Part shown: piece by piece, positions 15,885 through 25,822 of the stretch
How the letters are laid out: each line of letters starts with the position of its first letter
How positions within the stretch are numbered: the stretch's first letter is position 1
The notes under the pieces: model-generated
Seen by the model: only the letters and a program-made list of their open reading frames with translations
What the model was told of the DNA's origin: nothing
The model's database searches: none
Translations under genes and position numbers: made by a program
Origin: Sediminimonas sp.
Lineage (GTDB): Bacteria > Pseudomonadota > Alphaproteobacteria > Rhodobacterales > Rhodobacteraceae
Reading direction: 5' to 3'
DNA: 64,000 bases
Assembly: GCF_024637375.1 (NCBI RefSeq)
Contig: NZ_JAGXFK010000046.1
Coordinates: 17,047-81,046, forward strand

Positions 15885-18389
15885 ATGAAAACCCATGTCA
15901 AAGCTCTGGTTGTCGGTGGCGGCGCCATCGGCACCTCGGTCGCCTACCACCTCGCGCGCGCAGGCTGGGACGACGTGATGCTGCTGGAACGCGACGAGCT
16001 GACCAGCGGATCGACCTGGCACGCCGCGGGCCTGCTGCCACTGTTCAACATGGGCTACGCGGTCAGCCATATCCACGACTACAGCGTCAAGTTCTACAAG
16101 ACGCTTGAGGCGGAGACCGGGCTAAACGCCGGGTTCTCGGTGGTTGGCAACCTGCGCATGGCCCAGACCGACGCGCGCATGGACGAATACATGCTCTATG
16201 CCGCGACCGCCGAAACCGTGGGCATCGCCTATGAATGGCTGAGCCCCGCACAGATCAAGGATCGCTGGCCGTTGATGCGCACGGATGATCTGAAAGGCGC
16301 GATCTATCACCCCGAAGACGGCTACATAAACCCTGCCGACGTGACCATGGCGATGGCCAGGGGCGCGCGTCAGCGCGGCGTGGCGATCGAGCGCAAGTGG
16401 CAGGCCGACGCCTATGAATGGACCGGGTCGGAGTGGCGCGTGACGCTGACCAGGATGGTCGAGAAGGGCGGCAACCTCGTGCCGTCGGACGAGCAGACCG
16501 TCATCACCGCCGAACATGTCGTCACCGCCACCGGCAACCACGCGCAGCGCACCGCGCACCTGCTGGGCATCAGGATGCCGGCGATCCCGGTCGAGCACCA
16601 GTTCATCGTCACCGAGCCCGACCCGGCGCTGGTCGACTACCGCAAGCAGGGCAACCCCGAACACCCTGTGCTGCGCGACGCCGACGCCAAGTGGTACGTG
16701 CGCGAGGAACGCGGCGGCTGGATCCTTGGCCCCTACGAGCGCGGCGCGCCGGCGCGGTTCGAATACGGGGTGCCCGACAGCTTCCGCGCCGATCTGTTCC
16801 CGCTGGACCTGGAGCGGATCGAGGAAGAATACATGTCGATGATCCACCGCATCCCCTCGACCGAGGAGGTGGGGCTCAAGGACGATTTCAACGGCCCGAT
16901 CTGCTATACCCCCGACGGCAACCCGCTGGTCGGCCCGGCGCCGGGGCTGCGCAACATGTGGCTGGCCGAGGGATTCAGCTTTGGCATCACCGCCGCTGGC
17001 GGCACCGGGTACTACCTGGCGCAGATGATGGTGAACGGCGAGGCCGAGATCGACATGGCGTCGCTCGACCCCAAACGTTTCGGCACCTGGATAACGACCG
17101 AATACGCCGCCCGCAAGAACGAGGAGGCGTATGAGCACGTCTATATCCTGCACCACCCCGACGAGGAACGCCCCGCCTGCCGGCCGCTGCGCACGGCACC
17201 GTGCTATGACCGGCTGAAGGCGCGCGGTGCGCAGTTCGGCGTGGTCAACGGGTTCGAGCGGCCCAATTACTATGGCCCGCTGGATGCGCACGAGAATTTC
17301 GACCACGACGCGCGCAGTTTCCGCCGCGGCGGCTGGTGGCAATACGCGGTGGACGAGGCGCGCGCGATCCGCGAGGGCGTGGGCCTGATCGACGCCTCGG
17401 CCTTTACCAAGCACACGGTCAAGGGGCCGGGGGCGACCGCGTTTCTTGACTGGTTCACCTGCAACCGCCTGCCCAAGGTGGGGCGCATCAACCTGACCTA
17501 CGCGCTGACCCCGAAGGGCACCACGCGCACCGAATATACCATCGTGCGGCTGGCCGAGGACGAATACTACCTTGTCTCCTCGGGCGCGCTGACCGATTAC
17601 GATGGTGACTGGCTGCGTAAGGCGGCCGCCGACAAGGCGGCCGAATTCGGCTATGTTGCGGTGGAAAACGTGACCACGCAATACGGCGTATTCGCCATCG
17701 CCGGGCCGAAGGCGCGTGACGTTCTGCGCGAGGTCGTCAAGGATGCCGACCCCGACACCGTTCTGGGAAACAAGCGATTCCCGTGGCTGTCGGCGCGCCA
17801 GATCGAGCTGGGCATGTGCCCGGTCAACGCGATCCGCGTGGCCTATACCGGTGAGCTGGGCTGGGAACTGCACCACCCCATCGAGATGCAGAACTACCTC
17901 TTTGATCTGCTTGAGGCGGCGGGCGAAAAGCACGCGATGAAGCTGGTGGGCATCCGCGCGCAAAACTGGCTGCGCCAGGAGAAAAGCTATCGCGCCTTCG
18001 GCAACGAGCTGGGCCGCGATGCCACCCCGCTGGAGGCGGATCTGCCGCGCTTCATCGACACGAGCAAGGAGTTCCAGGGCAAGACCGCGATGGAGGCCAT
18101 GGGCGTGCGTGTGAAATGCTGCACGCTGCTGATCGACGGCCCCGATGATGCCGATCCGTGGGGGCGCGAGGCACTGTACACCCCCGAAGGCACCCGCGTC
18201 GGGCGGCTGACTTCGGGCGGCTATTCGGTCGCGTTCGGCAAGTCCATCGGCATGGGATACGTGAAACCCGAGATGGCCGAACCGGGCACGCGGTTGCAGG
18301 TGCGGATGTTCAACAAGCTCTGGGATGCAGAGGTGACCGTCGACAGCCCCTACGACCCCAAGAACGAGGCCATCCGCAAGGACGGCTGA
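15885..18389 (+). CDS. Dimethylglycine/sarcosine dehydrogenase-like flavoprotein with GcvT domain
   Basis: An 834-residue, two-part oxidoreductase. The N-terminal half is a DAO-type FAD domain with VVGGGAIGTSVAYHLA and the TSGSTWHAAGL stretch, where a histidine is commonly the FAD attachment site in this group. The C-terminal half (from about residue 420) is a GcvT-like, tetrahydrofolate-binding aminomethyltransferase domain with AYTGELGWELHHP and LTSGGYSVAFGKSIGMGYV. This architecture demethylates N-methylated glycines and passes the one-carbon unit to folate. ATG 15885 has AAGGGAG 11 bases upstream; an in-frame ATG at 15852 is possible. The exact substrate (dimethylglycine, sarcosine or another methylamine) cannot be read from sequence. 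Confidence 0.87.
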   Translation: MKTHVKALVVGGGAIGTSVAYHLARAGWDDVMLLERDELTSGSTWHAAGLLPLFNMGYAVSHIHDYSVKFYKTLEAETGLNAGFSVVGNLRMAQTDARMDEYMLYAATAETVGIAYEWLSPAQIKDRWPLMRTDDLKGAIYHPEDGYINPADVTMAMARGARQRGVAIERKWQADAYEWTGSEWRVTLTRMVEKGGNLVPSDEQTVITAEHVVTATGNHAQRTAHLLGIRMPAIPVEHQFIVTEPDPALVDYRKQGNPEHPVLRDADAKWYVREERGGWILGPYERGAPARFEYGVPDSFRADLFPLDLERIEEEYMSMIHRIPSTEEVGLKDDFNGPICYTPDGNPLVGPAPGLRNMWLAEGFSFGITAAGGTGYYLAQMMVNGEAEIDMASLDPKRFGTWITTEYAARKNEEAYEHVYILHHPDEERPACRPLRTAPCYDRLKARGAQFGVVNGFERPNYYGPLDAHENFDHDARSFRRGGWWQYAVDEARAIREGVGLIDASAFTKHTVKGPGATAFLDWFTCNRLPKVGRINLTYALTPKGTTRTEYTIVRLAEDEYYLVSSGALTDYDGDWLRKAAADKAAEFGYVAVENVTTQYGVFAIAGPKARDVLREVVKDADPDTVLGNKRFPWLSARQIELGMCPVNAIRVAYTGELGWELHHPIEMQNYLFDLLEAAGEKHAMKLVGIRAQNWLRQEKSYRAFGNELGRDATPLEADLPRFIDTSKEFQGKTAMEAMGVRVKCCTLLIDGPDDADPWGREALYTPEGTRVGRLTSGGYSVAFGKSIGMGYVKPEMAEPGTRLQVRMFNKLWDAEVTVDSPYDPKNEAIRKDG

Positions 18390-18509
18390 TTGCGGAGCCG
18401 GTGGTCGATCCCGGGGCGCGTCTGACGTGTCGCGCCGCGATTCCGCGCCTGGAATGGCGGGTGTAGACGGTTTTCCGCGTTGATCGTTCAGCCCGGTCTT
18501 TGTGCCGCC

Positions 18510-19361
18510 CTAGAAATCCAGGCCCAGGTCCAGCGTTCCGGCGGAATGCGTGAGCGCCCCGATCGAAATGTAATCGACCCCGGTCGCCGCGACCTCGGCG
18601 ATGCGGGCCAGCGTCATGTTGCCCGACGCCTCGGTGACGACCTTGCCGCGCGCCATCGTCACGGCGCGGGCCAGGGTATCGGTGTCCATGTTGTCCAGCA
18701 GCACCACCTCGGCCCCGCCGGTGGCGAGCACCTCTTCGAGTTGCGCCAGGCTGTCGACCTCGATCTCGACCCGGATCATGTGCGAGCGCGCCGCCCGCGT
18801 CGCCTCCAGCACCGGGCGGATACCGCCGGCGGCGGCGATGTGGTTGTCCTTTATCAGGATCGCATCCGACAGGTTGTGGCGGTGGTTGAACCCGCCGCCG
18901 TGCAGCACCGCCTGCTTTTCCAGGATGCGCAGGCCCGGCGTGGTCTTGCGGGTGCAGGTGATGCGCGTGGCGGTGCCCTGCGCGCGCGCGACATGGGCGG
19001 CGGTCAGCGTGGCGATGCCCGACATGCGCCCGGCCAGGTTCAGCGCCACGCGTTCGGCCGCCAGGATCGACGCGGCGCGGCCCGAAATCGTCATCAGCGT
19101 GTCGCCGGGTGTGCAGGGCGCGCCATCGGGCACGATGGTGTCGATGGCCAGGTCCGGGTCGATCAGCGAAAATGCCAGTCGCGCCGCCTGCATGCCTGAC
19201 ACGCGGCCTTCGGCGCGCGCGTTGAGCCGTGCCGCGTAGCGGGTATCGGCGGGGATGACGGTGCGCGTGGTCACGTCGCCGGCGCTGCCCAGATCCTCCA
19301 TAAGCGCGTTGCGCACGATCGGCTCGACGATCAGGTCGGGCAGGGGGGGCTGGCGGGTCAT
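18510..19361 (-). CDS. nadC: Nicotinate-nucleotide pyrophosphorylase (carboxylating)
   Basis: A 283-residue enzyme that converts quinolinate and PRPP to nicotinate mononucleotide, the third step of de novo NAD synthesis. ATG 19361 overlaps the nadB stop codon (ATGA, 19358-19361) and gives the normal N-terminus. The core motifs include TRKTTPGLRILEKQAV, GGGFNHRHNLSDAILIKDNH and SGNMTLARI. A longer open frame upstream to 19862 is only the out-of-frame shadow of nadB. It is the last gene of nadA-nadB-nadC. Confidence 0.96.
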   Translation of the reverse strand: MTRQPPLPDLIVEPIVRNALMEDLGSAGDVTTRTVIPADTRYAARLNARAEGRVSGMQAARLAFSLIDPDLAIDTIVPDGAPCTPGDTLMTISGRAASILAAERVALNLAGRMSGIATLTAAHVARAQGTATRITCTRKTTPGLRILEKQAVLHGGGFNHRHNLSDAILIKDNHIAAAGGIRPVLEATRAARSHMIRVEIEVDSLAQLEEVLATGGAEVVLLDNMDTDTLARAVTMARGKVVTEASGNMTLARIAEVAATGVDYISIGALTHSAGTLDLGLDF

Positions 19362-20941
19362 GTGGTTTCCTCCACGGCGCGGTCGCGCAGAACGCGCGCC
19401 TCTTGCAGGGTCATATGGCTGCGGTGTGCCTGCGTGGGGTCGGGGGCGGGAAAATCCGCCCGCCAGTGCCCGCCGCGGGATTCGCGCCGTGCCAGCGCCG
19501 CGGCGGCGATCAGGGTTGCCGTTGCGGTCATGTTGCACAGTGTCGGGCAGTCGGGCTGGCGCGCCTCGATCGCGGCGATCCGCACCAATGCGCGGGTCAG
19601 CCCGGCTTCGGTACGGATCACGCCGACATCGGCGGTCATGACGTGGCGCAGATCGGCCACCAGCGCCGGGTCGGGGTGACCACCCGCGCCGGTGAATCGG
19701 ATCGCGACCGGGTCGGCGACCGCATCGCCGGGGGTGGCGGGCTGGCTGTCGCAGATGTCGCGCGCCGCCGCGCGGGCATAGACCAGTGCCTCCAGCAGCC
19801 CGTTCGATGCCAACCTGTTCGCCCCGTGCAGCCCCGTCGCGCTGGCCTCGCCGCAAACCCACAGGTTGGCCAGAGAGGCGCGCCCGTGCGCGTCTGTGTC
19901 GATGCCGCCCATGTGGTAGTGCGCCGCCGCCGAAACCGGGATCGGCTCGCGCACCGGGTCGATTCCGGCGCGGGCGCAGGCGGCGGCAACAGCGGGAAAC
20001 TGTTCCGTGATGCGCGCGCCGAGGGCCGCGCGGGTGTCGAGCATGGGGCGGTTGCCGGCCTGTTTCTGGGCGAAGATGGCACGTGCGACCACGTCGCGCG
20101 GGGCCAGTTCGGCATCGGGGTGCACGTCCAGCATGAACCGCTCGCCATGCTGGTTGATCAGTGTCGCCCCCTCGCCGCGCAACGCCTCGGTCGCCAGCGG
20201 TGCGGGGTCTTCGCCGATGTCCATTGCGGTGGGGTGGAACTGCACGAACTCGGCGTCCGAGATCATCGCGCCGGCGCGCGCCGCCATGCCGATGACCTGC
20301 CCGCGCACCCGTGGCGGGTTGGTCGTCAGTTCGTAGAGCCCCGCCGAGCCGCCCCCGGCCAGAAGGACCGCCGGAGTACGGATGCTCAGCTCGTCCGAGC
20401 CGGCGTCGGTCGCGGCGCGCACGCGCAGCCCGGTCACCGCATTGCCGTCGGTCTCCAGCGCGGTGGCGATGGCGCCTTCCAGCACCTGGATCGACGGGGT
20501 GCCGCGCACCGCGGCGATCAGGGTTTCCATGATCTGGTGGCCGGCCTGGTCGCCCTGTACGCGCACCACGCGGGCCATGGAATGTGCCGCTTCGCGCGAC
20601 AGCACGTAGTGGCCGGTGTCGTCGCGGTCGAACGGCGTTCCGAGCGCGCTGAGCCCGGCGATATGTTCGGGGGCGGCGCGGGTGACACGCTCGGCCACGT
20701 CCGCGTCGACCGTGCCGGCACCGGCGCGCACCGTATCGCGGGCGTGGGCGGCGGGGCTGTCGGGGGCCTCGATGGCGGCGGCGACGCCGCCCTGCGCCCA
20801 GGCCGAACTGGCCCCGGTTCCGAGGCTTTCGGGCGAGACCATCAGGACCGGACGCGGCGCCAGGCTGAGCGCGGCATAAAGCCCGCCCAGGCCCGCACCC
20901 ACGATCAGCAGGCGGTCCGTGGTGATAATATCGTTGCCCAC
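19358..20941 (-). CDS. nadB: L-aspartate oxidase
   Basis: A 527-residue FAD enzyme that oxidises L-aspartate to iminoaspartate for NAD synthesis. The N-terminal dinucleotide fold reads VGAGLGGLYAAL. SAWAQGGVAAA, EFVQFHPTAM and AAHYHMGGIDTD are typical of the succinate dehydrogenase/NadB flavoprotein family. The start used is GTG 20941, only 13 bases after nadA. Iminoaspartate is unstable, so the tight coupling with nadA fits direct handover. Confidence 0.95.
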   Translation of the reverse strand: MGNDIITTDRLLIVGAGLGGLYAALSLAPRPVLMVSPESLGTGASSAWAQGGVAAAIEAPDSPAAHARDTVRAGAGTVDADVAERVTRAAPEHIAGLSALGTPFDRDDTGHYVLSREAAHSMARVVRVQGDQAGHQIMETLIAAVRGTPSIQVLEGAIATALETDGNAVTGLRVRAATDAGSDELSIRTPAVLLAGGGSAGLYELTTNPPRVRGQVIGMAARAGAMISDAEFVQFHPTAMDIGEDPAPLATEALRGEGATLINQHGERFMLDVHPDAELAPRDVVARAIFAQKQAGNRPMLDTRAALGARITEQFPAVAAACARAGIDPVREPIPVSAAAHYHMGGIDTDAHGRASLANLWVCGEASATGLHGANRLASNGLLEALVYARAAARDICDSQPATPGDAVADPVAIRFTGAGGHPDPALVADLRHVMTADVGVIRTEAGLTRALVRIAAIEARQPDCPTLCNMTATATLIAAAALARRESRGGHWRADFPAPDPTQAHRSHMTLQEARVLRDRAVEETT

Positions 20942-20954
20942 CCCGCCGGCGCCG

Positions 20955-22007
20955 TCACGCCTTGCCGGCGGCGTTGGTGATGTCGATCATCCGCTGCACC
21001 GAAGCGCGCGCCTTTTGCGCCACGTCCGCCTCGACGGTGACTTCCTCGGTCATCGTGTGCAGCGAATAAAGCACTTTCTCCAGCGTGATCTTCTTCATGA
21101 ACGGGCACATGTTGCAGGACTTGACGAACTCGACACCGGGCAGTTCATCGGCAATGTTCGACGCCATCGAGCATTCGGTGACCAGCAGGGTCTTTTCCGG
21201 CTTGTTGCGCCGGACCCAGTCGATCATGCCGCTGGTCGAGCCGGTGAAATCGGCCTCGGCCACCACATCGGGGGTGCATTCGGGATGCGCCACGATGGCG
21301 ATGTCGGGGTCGTTCTCGCGGTAGGCACGCATTTCCGCGGCGGTGTAGAGTTCGTGTACGATGCACGACCCGGCCCAGTAGACGATTTTCTTGCTCGACT
21401 GCTTGGCGACATTCTGCGCCAGGTACTGGTCGGGGGTCATGATGACGGTGTCACCCTCCATCGCCTCGACGATTTGCAGCGCGTTGGATGAGGTGCAGCA
21501 CACGTCCGAGGCCGCCTTCACCTCGGCGGTCGTGTTGACGTAGCTGACCACCGCCGCGCCGGGATAGCGCGCGCGCATCTGCTCGATGCCCTCGGCGGTG
21601 ATGCTTTCGGCCAGCGAGCAGCCCGCATTCATGTCGGGGATCAGAACCGTCTTGGACGGGTTGAGGATTTTCGACGTCTCGGCCATGAAATGCACGCCAC
21701 ACTGTACGATCACATCCTGGTCGACCTCGGTCGCGCGGATCGCCAGTTGCAGGCTGTCGCCGACGAAATCCGCGATGCCGTGATAGAGTTCCGGCGTCAT
21801 GTAGTTATGTGCCAGGATGACGGCGTCGCGGTCTTTCTTGAGCTTGTTGATGGCGGCGACGTATGGCGCATGGATCGCCCAGTCGGCGGGCGTGACCACC
21901 CGCGACATGCGCGCGTAGACGTCGCGCATCTCCTCCGCCAGGTCGACGGACGGGGACAGGTCGTAATGATCCGCCAGCACGGACCCGATCTTGGTTGCAT
22001 CAAGCAC
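20955..22007 (-). CDS. nadA: Quinolinate synthase
   Basis: A 350-residue 4Fe-4S enzyme that condenses iminoaspartate with dihydroxyacetone phosphate to quinolinate. Visible features are LAHNYMTPELYHGIADF, the cluster cysteines in DMNAGCSLAE and CNMCPFMK, and HPECTPDVV. The start is GTG 22007 with GGGAGCG upstream. It is the first of three nad genes on the minus strand, 40 bases downstream of the D-lactate dehydrogenase gene, so one transcript could carry all four. No regulator binding site was recognised. Confidence 0.96.
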   Translation of the reverse strand: MLDATKIGSVLADHYDLSPSVDLAEEMRDVYARMSRVVTPADWAIHAPYVAAINKLKKDRDAVILAHNYMTPELYHGIADFVGDSLQLAIRATEVDQDVIVQCGVHFMAETSKILNPSKTVLIPDMNAGCSLAESITAEGIEQMRARYPGAAVVSYVNTTAEVKAASDVCCTSSNALQIVEAMEGDTVIMTPDQYLAQNVAKQSSKKIVYWAGSCIVHELYTAAEMRAYRENDPDIAIVAHPECTPDVVAEADFTGSTSGMIDWVRRNKPEKTLLVTECSMASNIADELPGVEFVKSCNMCPFMKKITLEKVLYSLHTMTEEVTVEADVAQKARASVQRMIDITNAAGKA

Positions 22008-22047
22008 CGAAACGCTCCCATGTAGTTGGCGTTCGCCCCTTATCTAT

Positions 22048-23457
22048 TCACTTGGCGGGCAGACTTCCAGCCTCAATGGCATCCGCCGGGGCCGGGACCA
22101 TCTTGCCGGGATTCATGATTCCCGCCGGGTCCAGCGCCGACTTCAGCGCGCTCATCACCGACCATGCGGCGCCGTGTTCGGCCTGCATGTAGTCAAGCTT
22201 GCCGATGCCGATGCCATGCTCGCCGGTGGCGGTGCCGCCCATGTCGAGGGCGCGCTCGACCATTCGCGCCGCCAGCGTCTTGGCGGCGTCCACCTGCACC
22301 AGATCGGATTCGTCGAACAGCAGGATGCAATGGAAATTGCCGTCGCCCACATGGCCCAGAATCGGCCCGGAAATGGGTGAGGCGGCGATGTCGGCACGCG
22401 TTGCCTCGACCGCCTCGGCCAGGCGCGAGATCGGCACGCAGATATCGGTGACCACGGCGCGTTCGCCGGGGCGCGAGGCCAGGATGGCCCAGTGCGCGTG
22501 GTGACGCATCGTCCACAACGCGGTACGCGCCTCGGGGCGTTCGGCCCATTCGAAACCGCGCGCGCCGTGTTCGGCGGCGATCTCTCCGAATGTTTCGGCC
22601 TGCTCGCGCACACCGGACTCGGAGCCGTGGAATTCCACCATCAGGTGCGGGCACTCGGGCAGGTCGCTGCCCTTGTAGGCGTTGAAGGCGGCGGCGGTGG
22701 CGGCATCGACGAACTCGATCCGGGCCATGCCGATGCCCATCTGGATGGTCTCGATCACCGTTTGCACCGCGTCGCCGATCTGGTCGAAGGCGCAAACGGC
22801 CGCGGTCACCGCCTCGGGCTGGCCGCGCAGCCGCAGCGTCAGTTCGGTGATCAGCCCCAGTGTGCCCTCGGAGCCCACGAAGAGCGCCGTCAGGTCGTAG
22901 CCCGCGGATGTCTTGCGCGCCCGCGTGCCGGTGCGGATTATGCGGCCATCCGACAGCACCACCTCAAGTGCCAGCACGTTGTCGCGCATGGTGCCATAGC
23001 GCACAGCGGTGGTGCCGCTGGCACGGGTCGCGGCCATCCCCCCCAGCGTGGCATTGGCCCCGGGATCGACCGGAAAGAACAGCCCCGTGGCGCGAAGTTG
23101 GGTGTTCAGGTCCTCGCGCGTCACGCCGGGTTGGACGACGACGTCCATGTCATCGCTGTTGACGTGTAGCACCCGGTTCATCAGGCGGAAGTCGACGCAG
23201 ACTCCGCCGCTGAAGGCCTGCGCCTGCCCCTCCAGCGAGGTGCCCGCGCCCCAGCCGATCACCGGGCAGCCATGCGCTGCGCAGATCGACAGTATCCGGG
23301 CGACCTCGTCTTTTGTCTCGGGGTAGGCGACGGCATCGGGCGGTGCCAGCGGAAAATGTGTCTCGGACCCGCCGTGCTGTTCGAGATCGGGCTTGGACCG
23401 GGTCAGCCGTTGGCCTAGTAAGGTTTCAAGTTCGGCAAGTGCTTTTGCGATGTTCAT
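22048..23457 (-). CDS. FAD-binding D-lactate dehydrogenase (GlcD/Dld type)
   Basis: A 469-residue flavoprotein that oxidises D-lactate or a related 2-hydroxyacid, passing electrons to cytochrome c or quinone. The PCMH-type FAD-binding domain includes PVIGWGAGTSLEGQ, VDPGANATLGGMAATRASGT and FVGSEGTLGLITE. The C-terminal oxidase cap has GHVGDGNFHCILLF and GTATGEHGIGIGKL. ATG 23457 has AGGAA close upstream. The sequence resembles mitochondrial-type D-lactate dehydrogenases more than glycolate oxidase subunit GlcD, and no glcE/glcF genes are present. It is divergent from the ClC gene. Confidence 0.88.
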   Translation of the reverse strand: MNIAKALAELETLLGQRLTRSKPDLEQHGGSETHFPLAPPDAVAYPETKDEVARILSICAAHGCPVIGWGAGTSLEGQAQAFSGGVCVDFRLMNRVLHVNSDDMDVVVQPGVTREDLNTQLRATGLFFPVDPGANATLGGMAATRASGTTAVRYGTMRDNVLALEVVLSDGRIIRTGTRARKTSAGYDLTALFVGSEGTLGLITELTLRLRGQPEAVTAAVCAFDQIGDAVQTVIETIQMGIGMARIEFVDAATAAAFNAYKGSDLPECPHLMVEFHGSESGVREQAETFGEIAAEHGARGFEWAERPEARTALWTMRHHAHWAILASRPGERAVVTDICVPISRLAEAVEATRADIAASPISGPILGHVGDGNFHCILLFDESDLVQVDAAKTLAARMVERALDMGGTATGEHGIGIGKLDYMQAEHGAAWSVMSALKSALDPAGIMNPGKMVPAPADAIEAGSLPAK

Positions 23458-23554
23458 GTCTGTTCCTGATCTTGGGCGTTCGCGGCACATGCTAGGTCAA
23501 GCGGGCTGGCCGCGAAAGGGGCCGCGGGTGCAGCCTGATAATCGCGGGCGGAAC

Positions 23555-25243
23555 ATGGTGCAAGCAAAGCCATCCCTGATGCGCAGAACCGTCGCCCGGG
23601 GTGCCCGGGCGACGCGCAACGGCTGGGCGGTGCTGCGCCACGAGGGGCCCAGCCAGTTCCAGTTCTGGCTGATCGCCCTGGCCATCGGGATCGGCGCCGG
23701 GTTCGCGGCGCTGCTGTTTCGCGTCGGTATCACGTCGTTGCAATCGATGCTTTACGGCACCCAGGATACCACCCACCTGCACAGCTTCGCCGAAACGCTG
23801 CCATGGGGCTGGATCGTGGCGATCCCGGTCGCCGGGGGGCTGGCGGTGGGGGTGATCCTGCACCGCTTCACCGGCGACGGGCGGGTGCGGTCGGTCGCCG
23901 ACGTGATCGAGGGCGCGGCGATGCATGACGGCCGCGTCGAGAAGCGCGAGGGGCTGGCCAGCGCGGCAGCCTCGCTGATCACGCTGTCCACGGGGGGCTC
24001 GTCGGGGCGCGAGGGGCCGGTGGTGCACATGGCCGGGGTGATCGCGACATGGGTCAGCGACCGGATCAATGCCAACGGGATCGATGGGCGTGATCTGCTG
24101 GGCTGCGCGGTGGCGGCGGCGGTGTCGGCCAGTTTCAATGCGCCCATTGCCGGGGCGCTGTTCGCGCTCGAGGTGGTGCTGCGGCATTTCGCGCTGCACG
24201 CCTTTGCCCCGATCGTGATCGCCAGCGTCGCGGGAACGGTGATCAGCCGCCTTGCCCTGGGCGATGTGACCGAGTTCACCCTTCCGGGGGGCAGTGCGTT
24301 GCAGTTCTATGTCGAACTGCCTGCCTTCCTGCTTCTGGGGCTGGTGTGCGGGCTGGTGGCCACGGTGCTGATGCGGGCGATCTTCGCGGTCGAGCAGGCC
24401 GGCAACATGGTCCAGGTGCGGCTACGGGTGCCGCGTTGGCTGCGGCCGGCGATGTCGGGGCTGGTGCTGGGCATCATCGCGACACAGTTCCCGCACATCA
24501 TCGGCGTGGGCTACGAGACGACGTCGGCGGCGCTGACCGGGCAGCTTGTTCTGCACGAGGCGGTGGTCTTTGCCATGGTCAAGACGGCCGCGGTGGCGAT
24601 CACCTTCGGCGGGCGCATGGGCGGCGGGGTTTTCTCGCCGTCGCTGATGGTCGGCGCGCTTACCGGGCTGGCCTTCGGCCTGATCGCGACCGGTTTCGCC
24701 CCGACCGTGTCGGGGGCGGCCACGCTTTATGCCCTGGCGGGTATGGGCGCGGTGGCGGCGGCGGTCCTGGGGGCGCCGATTTCGACGACGCTGATCGTGT
24801 TCGAGATGACCGGCGACTGGCAGACCGGGCTGGCGGTGATGGTGGCGGTGTCGATGTCGACCGCGCTCAGTTCGCGGCTGGTAAAGCGATCGTTCTTCCT
24901 GACCCAACTGGAAGAGCGCCACCTGCACCTTGCGGCCGGGCCGCAAACCTACCTGCTGGCGATGTTTCGCGCCGGCGGCGTCATGCGCGCGCCCGATGCG
25001 CCCGGCGCCGCCGATCAGGCAGAGTGCTGGCGGATGGTCGAGGCGGGCAACTACATCGGCGAGAACGCCACGCTGGAGAACGCGATGCCGGTTTTCGAGC
25101 GCACCGGCGCCGAGTTCATCCCGGTGCTGCGCACCGATGGCCCGGACGCCGCGCCCGAACTGGCCGGTGCGCTGTTTCATGTCGATGCGCTGAAGGTTTA
25201 CAATCGCGCGTTGGCGGCAACAGCCGCGGAAGAGCACAGCTAG
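23555..25243 (+). CDS. ClC-family chloride channel/antiporter
   Basis: A 562-residue inner-membrane protein with the two-fold ClC architecture. Selectivity and gating motifs are present: GGSSGREGP with the gating glutamate at residue 153, and GGRMGGGVFSPSL (the GxFxP filter segment). Helices fill residues 35-460. The final 100 residues form a soluble tail with a weak CBS-like look. The start is uncertain: ATG 23555 has a GGCGGA-like site, while ATG 23489 and ATG 23579 are in frame. A gating Glu points to H+/Cl- exchange, but this needs testing. A hairpin at 25273-25305 may end the transcript. Confidence 0.92.
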   Translation: MVQAKPSLMRRTVARGARATRNGWAVLRHEGPSQFQFWLIALAIGIGAGFAALLFRVGITSLQSMLYGTQDTTHLHSFAETLPWGWIVAIPVAGGLAVGVILHRFTGDGRVRSVADVIEGAAMHDGRVEKREGLASAAASLITLSTGGSSGREGPVVHMAGVIATWVSDRINANGIDGRDLLGCAVAAAVSASFNAPIAGALFALEVVLRHFALHAFAPIVIASVAGTVISRLALGDVTEFTLPGGSALQFYVELPAFLLLGLVCGLVATVLMRAIFAVEQAGNMVQVRLRVPRWLRPAMSGLVLGIIATQFPHIIGVGYETTSAALTGQLVLHEAVVFAMVKTAAVAITFGGRMGGGVFSPSLMVGALTGLAFGLIATGFAPTVSGAATLYALAGMGAVAAAVLGAPISTTLIVFEMTGDWQTGLAVMVAVSMSTALSSRLVKRSFFLTQLEERHLHLAAGPQTYLLAMFRAGGVMRAPDAPGAADQAECWRMVEAGNYIGENATLENAMPVFERTGAEFIPVLRTDGPDAAPELAGALFHVDALKVYNRALAATAAEEHS

Positions 25244-25272
25244 TGATCGCCATCTGACACAAGATACCCCAT

Positions 25273-25305
25273 GGATGCTGGGCATCGGACCCTTGTCCGG
25301 CATCC
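25273..25305 (+). terminator. Possible terminator hairpin after the ClC gene
   Basis: GGATGC (25273-25278) pairs with GCATCC (25300-25305). Inside, CGGAC (25286-25290) pairs with GTCCG (25295-25299) around CCTT. There is a seven-base bulge and no T run, so this is only a tentative terminator. Confidence 0.3.
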
Positions 25306-25822
25306 GTGAGCGAGACGGTCAAATGACGGGGTCGAGCCCTTTGCGCCGGATCAGGCCGGCGCGGTATTGGCAGCGCGTGGCCGGTTGCGGACGTTGAGGC
25401 GTGGCGCCAATGCGCGGAACAAAGGCGCGGAACGCGCCGCCGCGCAGCGCCCGACCGCCCCCTCGGGCGGGCGCTTTTGCAGCGTATCAAGCTGATGATA
25501 ACGCGGATGTATTTGGCCGGCACAAAGTGCGCGACACAAGTGTTGCAGCGCCCACCCGGCGGTCGGGCACCGCGCGGCACATCAGCCGGTCGCCCAATGT
25601 CCGCAACAGGCCATCTTGACCACTTCCCAAACCGAACCGAGCGCCCGCTTCGCCGCGCTGACCGGACCTCGGCGAATCGTGCGGCGAAGGTCCGTGACGG
25701 CGCACCAGCGGCAGATCGGGAACTTTTTGTCAGATGGTGAACCATGGGGCGCCGTGTCGCTCATCCCGCAGTAGTCTGGCCGGTCAAGGGGGCGATTGGG
25801 GTATTCCGACCGGGGCCCGTGG
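25306..25822. other. Long intergenic stretch without a recognised gene
   Basis: About 520 bases in which several short open frames exist on both strands, but none has a recognisable protein or a convincing start site. The base composition is not unusual. It could hold a degraded gene or a dispersed intergenic repeat; I see no tRNA and no strong hairpin. Confidence 0.4.

Noticed and set aside
19362..19862. An upstream extension of nadC by about 167 codons
   Set aside because: It lies out of frame inside nadB, is Arg/Pro rich, and the ATGA overlap gives the proper nadC start at 19361.
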